Positions 55,016 through 64,000 of a stretch of 64,000 nt of DNA are shown here, piece by piece. The position numbers and the translations under genes are program-made. Within the stretch, counting starts at the first letter, position 1. Every line of letters begins with the position of its first letter. Source of the DNA: Candidula unifasciata (taxonomy: Eukaryota > Mollusca > Gastropoda > Stylommatophora > Geomitridae); the NCBI GenBank assembly GCA_905116865.2, contig CAJHNH020004635.1, forward strand, positions 157,501-221,500. Reading direction: 5' to 3'. The notes beneath the pieces are model-generated. The model was given only the letters and a program-made list of their open reading frames with translations, was not told the origin of the DNA and ran no database searches.

Positions 55016-55844
55016 GCTGAAAAGCTAAAGGTACGTCTAATTTTGAAAAAGTTCAATGGCATGCTTGGTACTAAAAAAAAAAAAAAAAAGTGAATAGTGT
55101 GCTCAAGGCTGACATAATTTGTTTCCTAGAATTTTAAAAGAGAAATCAGACTCACCTGTGTTAACTTCCTGGGAGGCAATTATCCGCCAAACGTAGAAGC
55201 AGCAGTCACAGTGGATACGGGTTTCAGTTGAACAATAAAAAGGTTTTTGCCCTTAAGTCCTTTGTTAGGAACGAGACGAGATCATGCAGAAGGCTTTGAA
55301 ACAGATTAAATCAAATGCCTGGCAAATAGTTTCAAAGTGCAGTAAATTGTGTCTACAGTTGTTGGTCTTGTCTACCCTTACTGGTATGTTAGTTCATGTC
55401 AATGCGTTTGTTTCTGCCTTAAAAGTATTAGTAACTTAGTAACTACTTTAAACGTGTCTAATGTTTCTGGCAATTGAAGGAAAGATAATTCCTAACAGAA
55501 GTGACTTTCCTACTTTGAAAACAGGACACTATTAGCTTTCCAGGCCAAGCTATATACCTTTGTCTCGGGTTGGCTGTTTTTATGCTGAAAAACTAATTAA
55601 TATGATAATGTATTGGTTGTCAAAGGAGTTTTAGTTCAGATCCTTTGACAGATCAGTGGGTGGAGAGAAACCGAATGGAACTAATGGAAGAGGTAAATTG
55701 CCGCGTTCCTTATCTGTGTTTGAAGACTGTAACACAAACCTGCCAGTGAACTTCAAAACAACGCCGCTGTCAGCCCAGCTGTTCGTGGTGCCAGCGCGCG
55801 ATGGGGTGCGGTTCCGCAGTGGTTGCATTTTGATGTAATTGTCT
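55016..55844. other. no recognisable feature
   Basis: A-run at ~55,072-55,089. No coding or repeat signal I can support. Confidence 0.5.
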
Positions 55845-56080
55845 CCATATGAGTCGGCTCTGTGGCTAACTCGATGCGAACGCTTCGTAATGCCGGGGTG
55901 CCGGGTTCGATCCCAGCCGCGGGACATGTGCCTTGCGTTGGTTTCGACAGTGTTATCAGGGGGCTGACAGTCCAGAAAGAAATGGCAAACTACTGGACGT
56001 AAATTTGCCTACAAAGCAGCCAGGGGTTGCTGGGGTTGGTTCTGCAACGTCCTGTAAAGGATACGCAAATAACCTTGTCC
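55845..56080 (+). repeat. SINE C, full-length type
   Basis: GAGTCGGCTCTGTGGCTAAC head, TGCCGGGTTCGATCCCAGCC B box, GCCTTGCGTTGGTTTCGACA, AATGGCAAACTACTGGACGT, GGGTTGGTTCTGCAACGTCC, TGTAAAGGATACGCAAATAA. Best preserved C copy. Confidence 0.88.
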
Positions 56081-56360
56081 CCATAGGAGCCGGAATCTGA
56101 GGGCGCAGCACAGTTTCCCTGGCTCCCACGCCCCCATCCACCCAATAATGGTGTAAGGACGTTAAGCAGCCACTTCAAACTAGTAAATACATTCTCTCAA
56201 AAAGTATTTGTTTCTCAGTTTCTATTATTTTATATCTAAGACTTTAGTTTGCCATTCAATACAGTTTGATTATTATTATGATCTTAAAATAGGATTAGTC
56301 AACTTGCAAAATTTACGCACTAATTTTGTAAGTATGTTAAGCAGCCCTATTCAAACAAGT

Positions 56361-56363
56361 ATA

Positions 56364-56430
<67 letters not shown>
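56361..56430. repeat. (TA)n microsatellite
   Basis: About 35 units. Confidence 0.96.
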
Positions 56431-56432
<2 letters not shown>

Positions 56433-56714
56433 GGCCGCAGTCGATAAGAGGCTCGCTTTCAAATCCAGCCGAGACTCGCTGCAGCCCACGGTCGGTGTTC
56501 GAAACCGGACGTCTCCCCCGGTTCACCCAGCCTCTAGGAAATGGGTACCAGAGTTGACACTCTGGGGTAAATGGAGGAACATCGCTGTAGCTACAAAGTT
56601 ACGTGCCAACGGCGACACATGCGAACAATTCTTATCAGCTGTCCATACTGGTGGCAGAGCACTTATGGTTTATAACCGTGTGCAATGACGCTGGCTCACA
56701 TCTCCCGACTTTAC

Positions 56715-56718
<4 letters not shown>
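56431..56718 (+). repeat. tRNA-derived SINE between TA arrays
   Basis: GGGGCCGCAGTCGATAAGAG, GCTCGCTTTCAAATCC and GGTCGGTGTTCGAAACCGGA form a tRNA-like head. CACCCAGCCTCTAGGAAATG and GGTACCAGAGTTGACACTCT follow, the first part resembling the SINE A core. Bounded on both sides by TA arrays. Confidence 0.65.

Positions 56719-56787
<69 letters not shown>
56719..56787. repeat. (TA)n microsatellite
   Basis: About 34 units. Confidence 0.96.
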
Positions 56788-56790
<3 letters not shown>

Positions 56791-56879
56791 TCCAGAAACC
56801 ATGAGTTGGAAACCCTGTGGCTCAGTACAGTAGATATTGTAAACCTTCGGCTTTGATTCCATGATAGATACCGTAAGTA

Positions 56880-57000
56880 AATCTGGGAGAAATGTTACTT
56901 TTCTGCTTACCCCTGGGCGTGAACCCGACCCACAAAGAGTTCGTCACCCGGTCGCCGCTTAGTCAGGTTTAACCAACTGCGCTAGCAAGCCCGGCATACA
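56880..57000 (-). repeat. tRNA-like SINE head
   Basis: Minus strand: GCCGGGCTTGCTAGCGCAGT, TGGTTAAACCTGACTAAGCG and GTGGGTCGGGTTCACGCCC. A and B boxes are clear and well spaced; no matching acceptor stem. Confidence 0.6.
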
Positions 57001-57089
57001 AGTATTTAGATTCCGTTTCAAAGCTTTAGTTTTTCTACATCGTATTATTTGAGACGAATTATACTATTCAATGCAGTTTTTTTATTACA

Positions 57090-57320
57090 GTTGGTCTACT
57101 GGCTAGAAGGTGTTGGGATCAAATGCGCTTCCAGTTTATTTCTTTTCTTCACAATGGACTGTGTCCTTTAGGCATACCTAGCCTAAAATTGGTACCCAGT
57201 AGTATATTGGGAAGTGAAGGTGGCCGGCCTTGATGTTGACCACCACATCACTCGCGAGTACTGATTGGCCTATACAGATAGGAGTAACATTATATGTCCC
57301 ATGTGTCAGGCGAAACAAAA
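57090..57320 (+). repeat. SINE A, divergent
   Basis: GTTGGTCTACTGGCTAGAAG head, CCTAGCCTAAAATTGGTACC, CAGTAGTATATTGGGAAGTG, AAGGTGGCCGGCCTTGATGT, TGACCACCACATCACTCGCG. Confidence 0.75.
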
Positions 57321-58160
57321 TGGTGTTTTACATTTTTTAAACACTTTTTAACAACAAACAAGCGAACTGAGAAAAAGAAGGCTGGGTAGATCAACTTTAC
57401 CCATATGTCACTGTATGCTACATCTGGCTGGTAGAGCCGTTACATGTGCCTTAAATATAACTTCTTCCGAGGTTGAACAGGTTACTGGTGATCTACCATT
57501 TTGGTTTGCCGTATACTTGTAGTGACTGTACACAAGGCGATGAGTTGTCAAAAAGGCCGTTCCAACAATGAATATGGAACAATATGGTGTTTTCAATTTA
57601 CCCTTAAGTGGAGTTGTCTCCTTGTTTATCGTGTTGTTACTTATTCGAGACCACTCGAACTGGACAAATGAGACATTCCGAATACCATTTATTAGCGATT
57701 GCTAATAGAAAACACGAAGTAGATGAAATAAAATGTGTACAAATCTTTGAAGGTGGCATTAGGAGTGGATCTAGCAAGGAGGGGCACTCGAGAGGAAGAG
57801 AATGATGTGTGTGATGTCAGTGAACTACAGGAAAGTTACATTTACAGTGTACAAGTAAGCCATCTGCTGCGCCGGACTGGACGAAGCATCATTAATTATG
57901 CTACTTTGTTCTACGTTGTGTATTTTTCAGTCAGCACTAATTCATGTGAAAGAAGGTTATATGGCGATTAATTTCTATGTCTTCATTATTTTTATATAAT
58001 TAAACATATCTAAATTTGCGTTCTTTTAGAAACTGCCATACTTTTAGTTTGGCTGGTGTTTAATAGTAACTACTTCTCAACCACCTAGACTATAACTGAG
58101 ATATCGAGCTACTTGTGTGTTTGTGTAATGTGTCCTACCATGTCACATCTTATTATCAAC
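57321..58160. other. no gene recognised
   Basis: A frame near 57,640 reads RDHSNWTNETFRIPF, faintly like the C-terminal region of Penelope-like elements, but stops follow at once. I do not call it. Confidence 0.4.
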
Positions 58161-58167
58161 GTTTTTT

Positions 58168-58205
58168 GTTCTTGACATAGGTTCTTATTACCGAAACGTC
58201 GGACA
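58168..58205 (+). ncRNA. hammerhead-like remnant
   Basis: TTGACATA, GGT-loop-ACC, GAAACGTC: a stem II and GAAA in hammerhead order, but the CUGAUGA box is altered. Very tentative. Confidence 0.2.
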
Positions 58206-58286
58206 CATGTGAGACGATTGTCGTATATATTAGTACTTTGCTTGTAATTTTTGTGTCATTTATATATTTTTTTGTGTGGTCACTGT

Positions 58287-58398
58287 AACCACTTATACCA
58301 TTTACATTTTAAGTAACCACTTATGCCAGTTACTTTTTATGTAATCACTTATACTAGTTACCTTTTAAGTAACCACTTATATCAGTTACCTTTTAAGT
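58287..58398 (+). repeat. 28-bp tandem repeat, 4 copies
   Basis: Units like AACCACTTATACCAGTTACC plus TTTTAAGT. Confidence 0.93.
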
Positions 58399-59020
58399 AT
58401 TCGTTTATGCATTTTATATTACTTCAAATATTTTTTGTAATATTTTGTTTATTTGCATCAAGCACATATTATTATTTAGAACTTAAACATGTGTACCCCA
58501 AGAAAATATGTAAGGGGCCCAGGTTCCCTTCCCCTCAGCATCTCCAAAGTTTCCTTTGTCTCGACGGCCCGGCTTTAGTTTCTGTTCACAGTGTCGTAGG
58601 GTCTTGTATGAAATGCTTTTATTGTTTCACCTTTTGATCTCAACGCACTTTTTTGTTCAGAAATAAACTCTTATATCCTGCTGCCAAGATTTGTGTTAAT
58701 TTTTTCTCCCTGCCCTCTAGCAGGATTTGCCCGTTATATGCCAATACATCTTAGCGTAAAAGCGATAGAAACAAGCAGAGACCGATGCATTTGCTATTGT
58801 GTTTTGAATATACCAACAGCCTTTTCAAATACGACTGTTAAGAGACGTAAATGATTTATACCATATTAATTACACAAATTAACGGCACAACCTCTTGCCT
58901 GCTAAACATTACGATAACAATTCAAATAGGCCTGCTTGCGTTTATCAAAAGTCATTTTAAGAGAATGATATGTTTAGCAATTGGGCCCTGTTCGGCACAA
59001 GAGATTATCTTTGATGTTTG
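58399..59020. other. no recognisable feature
   Basis: AT-rich; no gene recognised. Confidence 0.5.
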
Positions 59021-59164
59021 AAGAGCTAAGCAGGTTTCTAGGTTTCTATCTGTGCTTTGGTTACAGGCTATCTGGATTTCGAGCAACCGTTGCCTACGCA
59101 ATACATGAGCATGTGGTCCAGCTATTGTTGGAGTCAATAAGCACCAGATGGGAGACGAGGTGGT

Positions 59165-59360
59165 AGAGTTACTAGAACGATTACTTGCTGGCCAGATAAC
59201 CATCTGTTTGAATCCTATTAGAGGCAAGTTTAAAAAAAAATGGCACCTAAAAAAAGTTAAATTGTATAACAAGTAATAAGCCCCGAATAGTAAATTAGGA
59301 CGGCATGATGATGTTGACCAAAATCACCCAATCATTTGCCGATTTGTCTAAAAAAAAGGA
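59165..59360 (+). repeat. SINE A, divergent
   Basis: TACTTGCTGGCCAGATAACC, ATCTGTTTGAATCC (B box), an A-run, AATAGTAAATTAGGACGGCA, TGATGATGTTGACCAAAATC, ACCCAATCATTTGCCG. Confidence 0.6.
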
Positions 59361-59539
59361 GTGCAGTACCATTACACCAAAGGATTGTCTTTATTAGGCC
59401 TTTTGTCTGTCAATAGTGTTCTCACACTTTGTCCACAATGGCAAGAACAACTAACACTTTAAGGACACTGCTCTCTTAGAGAGAAATTGCAGCCTATTGA
59501 GAGCATCTATAGGAAGAGCGTAAGCGGCTCTGTGAGTTA

Positions 59540-59628
59540 GATTAGTTGCGTATCCTTTACAGGAGGTTGCAGAAACGACCCCAACAGCCCCTGGCAAATT
59601 TACGTCCAGTAGTTTGCCATCTGTGAGT
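59540..59628 (-). repeat. SINE C 3' end
   Basis: Plus-strand TTAGTTGCGTATCCTTTACA, GGAGGTTGCAGAAACGACCC and AATTTACGTCCAGTAGTTTG are the reverse complement of the SINE C tail. Confidence 0.85.
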
Positions 59629-60204
59629 TAGAGGGTAGGGAAATAGTTTTACTAGCCCTTAACGCTCGTTCACCAGGGTACAGTTCCCCGCGGTGGGCGT
59701 GTTAGATAAAGGCCGATCTCGTGGCTTTCAGAGAGTGTAAGAGAGTCGTATCGTGAAAGAGAAAAGGTTATTATCAACCTAACAATTATGTTTATGTACC
59801 AGATTTCGCCTTCGCCTCGTTTGTTGTCTCAACCAGTCGAAACTCCGACCTTCCTTATCGGGGAGAACAGGATCCACCACATAAACATGATGTATACTTG
59901 ACCAAAGAGTCTATGGGCCCTCAGGAGTCTTGTACTGTGCACCACTTCTTCATCAGAAGAGCTCTAACATCTAAGAGGTGGAAAGGGTCCTTAAATTGGC
60001 TTACTTTGCCATTGTCGTGTCGGCAGTCAGGGATTTGCAATGTTCACTGTCCGTCTTCGGAGAGATCCATGAGTGTAACAATGTCGTCACTAGTCTAGTT
60101 TTTCATTCGTCTGCAACTATTCCCTGGGTGGCAATTTACCACAAAGGTGTAATGGGCGTACATTCAAGGTTTCTCTAAAGATAAAAGTCTAGTTACATTT
60201 TCGT
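59629..60204. other. no recognisable feature
   Basis: No gene or repeat recognised. Confidence 0.5.
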
Positions 60205-60586
60205 TGTAATGAATCACTTTATTTGTACCCTTGTAATGAATGGGACACTTTCATAGCACACAGTTAATAGGTCTGTCACTTTTATTGCACAACAATCTAG
60301 GCATCGCTTTCATTGCACAGAAGGTAGAAGGATCACTGTCATTGCCCAGAAGCTAGGATTTTTTGTTTTTTCATATTGCATCTGAGTAATTGATCACTTT
60401 CTTCGCACACCGACAATAGACTCTTTCATTGCGCACATGTAATGGATCATTTTCGTTACATACAAGTTAGGGATCACTTTCATTGCACACAAGTTAGGGA
60501 TCAATTTCATTGCACACACGTTATGGTCACTTTCACTGCACACACAGATCACTGTCATTGCACACAAGTAATTTATGGCTTTCATT
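60205..60586 (+). repeat. degenerate ~27-bp tandem repeat, ~13 copies
   Basis: Repeats of GGATCACTTTCATTGCACAC plus AAGTTAG with much drift at the 5' side and little at the 3' side. Confidence 0.85.
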
Positions 60587-60602
60587 GTCTGTCTGTCCGT
60601 CC

Positions 60603-60633
<31 letters not shown>

Positions 60634-60814
60634 GGTCGGTCGGTCGGTCGGTCGGTCGGTCGGTCGGTCGGTCGGTCGGTCGGTCGGTCGGTCGGTCGGT
60701 CGGTCGGTCGGTCGGTCGGTCGGTCGGTCGGTCGGTCGGTCGGTCGGTCGGTCGGTCGGTCGGTCGGTCGGTCGGTCGGTCGGTCGGTCGGTCGGTCGGT
60801 CGGTCGGTCGGTCG

Positions 60815-60854
<40 letters not shown>
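60587..60854. repeat. (GTCT)11(GTCG)46(GTCT)10 compound array
   Basis: GTCT 60,587-60,630 (one GTCC pair inside), GTCG 60,631-60,814 without a single interruption, GTCT 60,815-60,854. Confidence 0.97.
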
Positions 60855-61183
60855 GACTCTAAGAGACATAATACGGTATGGGTAATTAGACTACGTGCCC
60901 TATGTGGCACATAAAGAATGATGATATGTTTCGTACATCACTACTGGGACCAACAGTTTCTTCATGTTAACCAAGTGGTAAACGTTTAACTTGGTTTACA
61001 TCCTGTTTAAGAATCATACTGGATGACAAAGAAGGCGAGAGAGTACGAGGTAAATATCATTACAAGTTGGAGGACAACATAGGAAATTGTCAAACACGAG
61101 AAAGAGAATGTGTACAGCTAAAACAATAGACAGTTTGTTGGACATTCATTGCAGCCAACCTTTATGTGGAGACAACCCTTCTG

Positions 61184-61185
<2 letters not shown>
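60855..61185. other. no recognisable feature
   Basis: No gene or repeat recognised. Confidence 0.5.

Positions 61186-61245
<60 letters not shown>
61186..61245. repeat. (TA)n microsatellite, left of TIR element
   Basis: About 30 units ending directly at the left inverted repeat. Confidence 0.96.
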
Positions 61246-61248
<3 letters not shown>

Positions 61249-62391
61249 GGCTGTACCGAATAGTGATTTTCACTATTCGGCCGAATACGAATAGCTGGAC
61301 CAACTATTCGGCTAAATACGAATACGAATAGTGAAATCATCATCATCAGGTGCCTTGTCGGCTGGCGTGGGCTAATATGCCTCGCCACAATCTGCGATCT
61401 CCTGCAACATGTATTAGTTCCTGTGCTGACACACCTCCATGCCATGCAACAAGACTCAAGAATCTTCTCTCGTTGTCTTCGTCCATCCTTTCTTCCACAG
61501 ATCTTTTTAGTGGTCATCACGTGTTCCATTTTCCATCTTCTCATAACATGGCCGAAAAACTATGACTGTCTCCTTCTGATGTCTGTGATTAGTTGTCTTC
61601 GGGCTCCCGCAACTTTCAAAACCTCTTGATTGCTTTTTTTTTTTTTTTTGCTGTCCAGTGTATTTTAAGCATTGTTCCGTTAAACCTCCTCTCTGAAGCC
61701 TCAAGAAATTGTTTGCCCTGCCTACCGATTTTCCAGGACTCACAGCGCATCGCCTTTAAATATAACTGCTTACTTGACGAAGCTAACAGTGACTATTGTA
61801 CAGATCACATTTTCCGCTTTAAAATGTCAGCGAAAATGTAATCACAGCCTTACTTTATCGCTGTACCTTCACGAATACAGATGGAGGATCAGTCGCACCT
61901 CGAGATAAATACAGACAATTTTTTGCACGTTGCGGTTGGCATTTTTTTGCAGTATCATACACTTTGAGTGTAAAACCAGGCGAGGAAAGACAATTTAAAT
62001 TTTAAGTTTTGGAAATCTTCATGTCTTCTTTAATAATGTCACAATTTATAGCCGACTTTTTCTTGATTTTCGCCTCGGCTCCCCTGGCACACGCTCCTAG
62101 TTTAAGAACCTCTGCTGTAATGCCTCGGTCGAGTCAGCAGGCAAAGACTTTGACAGCTGCTGCACCACGCAACCGGGTCTCAGTTTCCCCCGCTACGACA
62201 GGCTTAGGCAACAGCAACTAATCTGTAAATGAGAAAGTTATTTCAGTCCATCGCAGTGTATGCAAAACGGGTGTAAGGTAAAGACTGTTCGTATTCACCC
62301 CGACCGCAAATATTCGGCCGAATACCGAATAGTTATTAAGTCCACTATTCGGCCCGAAGCGAATACGAAGCGAACATTCGGTACAGACCTA
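61246..62391. mobile_element. TIR element with hAT-like ends, LINE inside
   Basis: Left end TAGGGCTGTACCGAATAGTG; right end, read inward, TAGGTCTGTACCGAATGTTC. Sub-terminal ATTCGGCCGAATAC and CTATTCGGC palindromes lie at both ends (61,262-61,340 and 62,309-62,380). The TAGGG terminus suits hAT-type transposons, whose 8-bp target duplication cannot be tested here because both flanks are TA repeat. No transposase; the interior holds a minus-strand LINE fragment, so this is a non-autonomous or interrupted copy of 1,146 bp. Confidence 0.6.
61345..61720 (-). mobile_element. LINE 3' end (family Y) inside the TIR element
   Basis: Minus strand: KTTNHRHQKETVIVFRPCYE, MRRWKMEHVMTTKKICGRKD, GRRQREKILESCCMAWRCVS, then RRSQIVARHISPRQPTRHLM and the tail GATGATGATGATTTC (61,350-61,336). 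A T-run (61,635-61,650) interrupts the frame. Same family as 13,430 and 50,790. Confidence 0.75.
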
Positions 62392-62526
<135 letters not shown>

Positions 62527-63144
62527 CCCGCCCTACCCTTACTGCTGTTTTTTTCTCCACTCATTGTAGCATCCTTGCGCCCAGCAACGAACGAGTTATT
62601 AATCAGTAATTCTAAAATATATTGCTTCCTTAAATGACAGCAAGAGTGCAAACAAGGGCATATCTCCAACAATATCCTGGATAAACTTGAGACCTATGGC
62701 ATAGCTCAACAAGGCCAGTCTTGTTTTAAGGCAAATTATCAGCGATAACCTAGATTCAAAAGCATACGATGCAAAATATGGCTGCAGATGTATCAATCTG
62801 TAGAGGAGGGACATTATACATATTTATGTCAGAGAGACTGCAGTAGTCTGGGGCGATATGGAGGTTGATTTATTAGGTTGTCACGAAGCACTGACTAAAT
62901 GCAAATTAATCAATCATGTTACATCTCCGCAATGAAGGTAGGCTGAATTAGATTTCCTGCACCCTCTGCCAAATGTCTCGGTTTTGCACTCTTTAAAATT
63001 ACTGTTTGTCGTATCATTATTCAGCGGTTTCCAACATTGGAGGCTTGCGGGTCTTTTTTTAGAATCAGTTTCTTTAGCGGGGTCACCGAGCAACATTTTG
63101 CCTTGTTTGTTAATCGTTCATTTTATTCAGTTTTTCTCTTGTTG
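62527..63144. other. no recognisable feature
   Basis: No gene or repeat recognised. Confidence 0.5.
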
Positions 63145-63385
63145 TCTTCGGCGTATGTGACTTGGGTGTTGCGAACGCGCTTCGTAATGCCGGTGTGCCT
63201 TGTTCGATCCTAACTGCGGACGATGTGTCTTGCGTTTGTTTTGACAGTGGTGCCGAGAGCTGACGGTTCAGTAGGCAATGGCAGGTTATTGAAAGTAAAA
63301 TTTGCCTTGAAAACCACAACAGCCAAATAAAATGCTGGGGTTGTTTCGGATGCCTCCTGTAAAGGACACGCAAGTGACTTTTCTT
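63145..63385 (+). repeat. SINE C, full-length type
   Basis: TCTTCGGCGTATGTGACTTG head, GTGTGCCTTGTTCGATCCTA B box, TTTTGACAGTGGTGCCGAGA, AATGGCAGGTTATTGAAAGT, AATGCTGGGGTTGTTTCGGA, TGTAAAGGACACGCAAGTGA. Confidence 0.85.
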
Positions 63386-63499
63386 GTTTTCCCAGAACGG
63401 GCACGTTACTCCAGGAAAGTGTACAAGCAGCCATTAAATCTACACAGAGCACCAACGGAGAGCCGCTGACTTATGTTCTACTTTTCTTTGAATTAATTG

Positions 63500-63960
63500 C
63501 TAACCACTTCTTGCTGTCATCAGATGGAAAATGCCTGGACAGAGATTAAAAGCAGAAAAGGACAAGAGAAAGCTGCATTTCAGAAAATGAAAAATATCGT
63601 ATGCCATAAATCGCTCTCATTTAATGTCAGAAAGATGGTTCTAAACTGTTACATAGAAACTGTTCTACTTTTTGGCCGCAAATCTTGGAATGTCAGTGAA
63701 CAAATAAGGAAGAATTTGGAAGCATTAGAGATGTGGTTTCTGAGACGAATGTTACGAATACCCTGGAGGGTCAGAGTAACTAACAACGATTGCTTGAAAG
63801 AAGCTACAGAAAGTAGATCTCTATATACAGCAATAAGAAAGAGACAAACACTGTTCTTCGGCCACATAGCGAAAAGGTTGACGTTGGAGAACATCGTGAC
63901 AACTACGCCAGTTGGCAGGGCACACGATGATGATAATTTCTTGTTGGCTTTTAACATTTT
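63500..63960 (+). mobile_element. LINE C-terminal fragment, largely open
   Basis: From ~63,520 a single frame runs AWTEIKSRKGQEKAAFQKMK, IVCHKSLSFNVRKMVLNCYI, ETVLLFGRKSWNVSEQIRKN, LEALEMWFLRRMLRIPWRVR, TAIRKRQTLFFGHIAKRLTL, ENIVTTTPVGRAHDDD. This is the post-palm region of a CR1/L2-type LINE, with EMWFLRRMLRI intact, then a short GATGATGATAAT tail. The usual GxRxRGRPR segment is shortened to TPVGRAH. No stop over ~140 codons. Confidence 0.8.
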
Positions 63961-64000
63961 CTTGTATAGTGGCTTGTTATCAGTCTCGTGTCATTGGAAT

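Noticed and set aside
57608..57971. Penelope-like C-terminal domain
   Set aside because: Only a short RDHSNW resemblance, followed by stops in that frame; too little to annotate.
60442..60910. Ser-Val-Gly-Arg or Thr-Asp-Arg-Pro repeat proteins
   Set aside because: Translation of the GTCT/GTCG array on both strands; no start context or flanking coding sequence.

Overview
This window is non-coding nuclear DNA from an animal. It is crowded with simple-sequence repeats, minisatellites, tRNA-derived SINEs and decayed non-LTR retrotransposons. I found no host protein-coding gene, no convincing functional tRNA or rRNA gene, no operon and no CRISPR array. The AT-rich background, long GATA/TATC, GAA and poly-G tracts, and SINEs whose tRNA head is followed by a CAGGTCGACCCAGCC-type core suggest a lophotrochozoan, most likely a mollusc. 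That placement is inference from repeat style, not from a marker gene.

Layout. About 1-16,000 is a mosaic. It holds SINE family A (tRNA head plus GTCGACCCAGCC core), one full SINE B, several LINE 3' ends, a 53-bp tandem array (8.2-8.6 kb) and a 43-bp minisatellite (14.15-15.12 kb) that has grown inside a LINE reading frame. About 16,300-19,235 is the most gene-like object: a 5'-truncated non-LTR retrotransposon with a reverse transcriptase, a CCHC knuckle and a PD-(D/E)XK restriction-like endonuclease (R2/NeSL/Hero-type superfamily). Its frame is broken by exactly five single-base insertions, all in the same direction and four of them in A or T runs. About 20-29 kb has LINE tails, a ~780-bp GAA/GAG tract, a ~510-bp TATC array and a piggyBac-like MITE inserted in a LINE. 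About 29-46 kb has further SINE A/B/C copies, five dispersed repeat families and a SINE B nested in a SINE C with a 13-bp target-site duplication. About 46-64 kb has a telomere-like TTAGGG-type tract, several short minisatellites, a symmetric GTCT/GTCG/GTCT array, and an element with hAT-like inverted ends that sits inside a TA microsatellite and contains a LINE fragment.

How the pieces work together. The SINEs have no protein of their own and must borrow a LINE's machinery. Several LINE families are present, distinguished by their tails: AAG-type, TGATGA-type, a C-terminal C2H2 finger, and a terminal W-x-C-P-x-C peptide followed by AACT/ACTCA repeats. Many of the microsatellites look like grown-out retrotransposon tails. 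No previously undescribed system could be demonstrated. The strongest leads are the one-directional frameshifts in the endonuclease-bearing retrotransposon, the minisatellite born inside a LINE frame, and the inverted-end element in the TA array.
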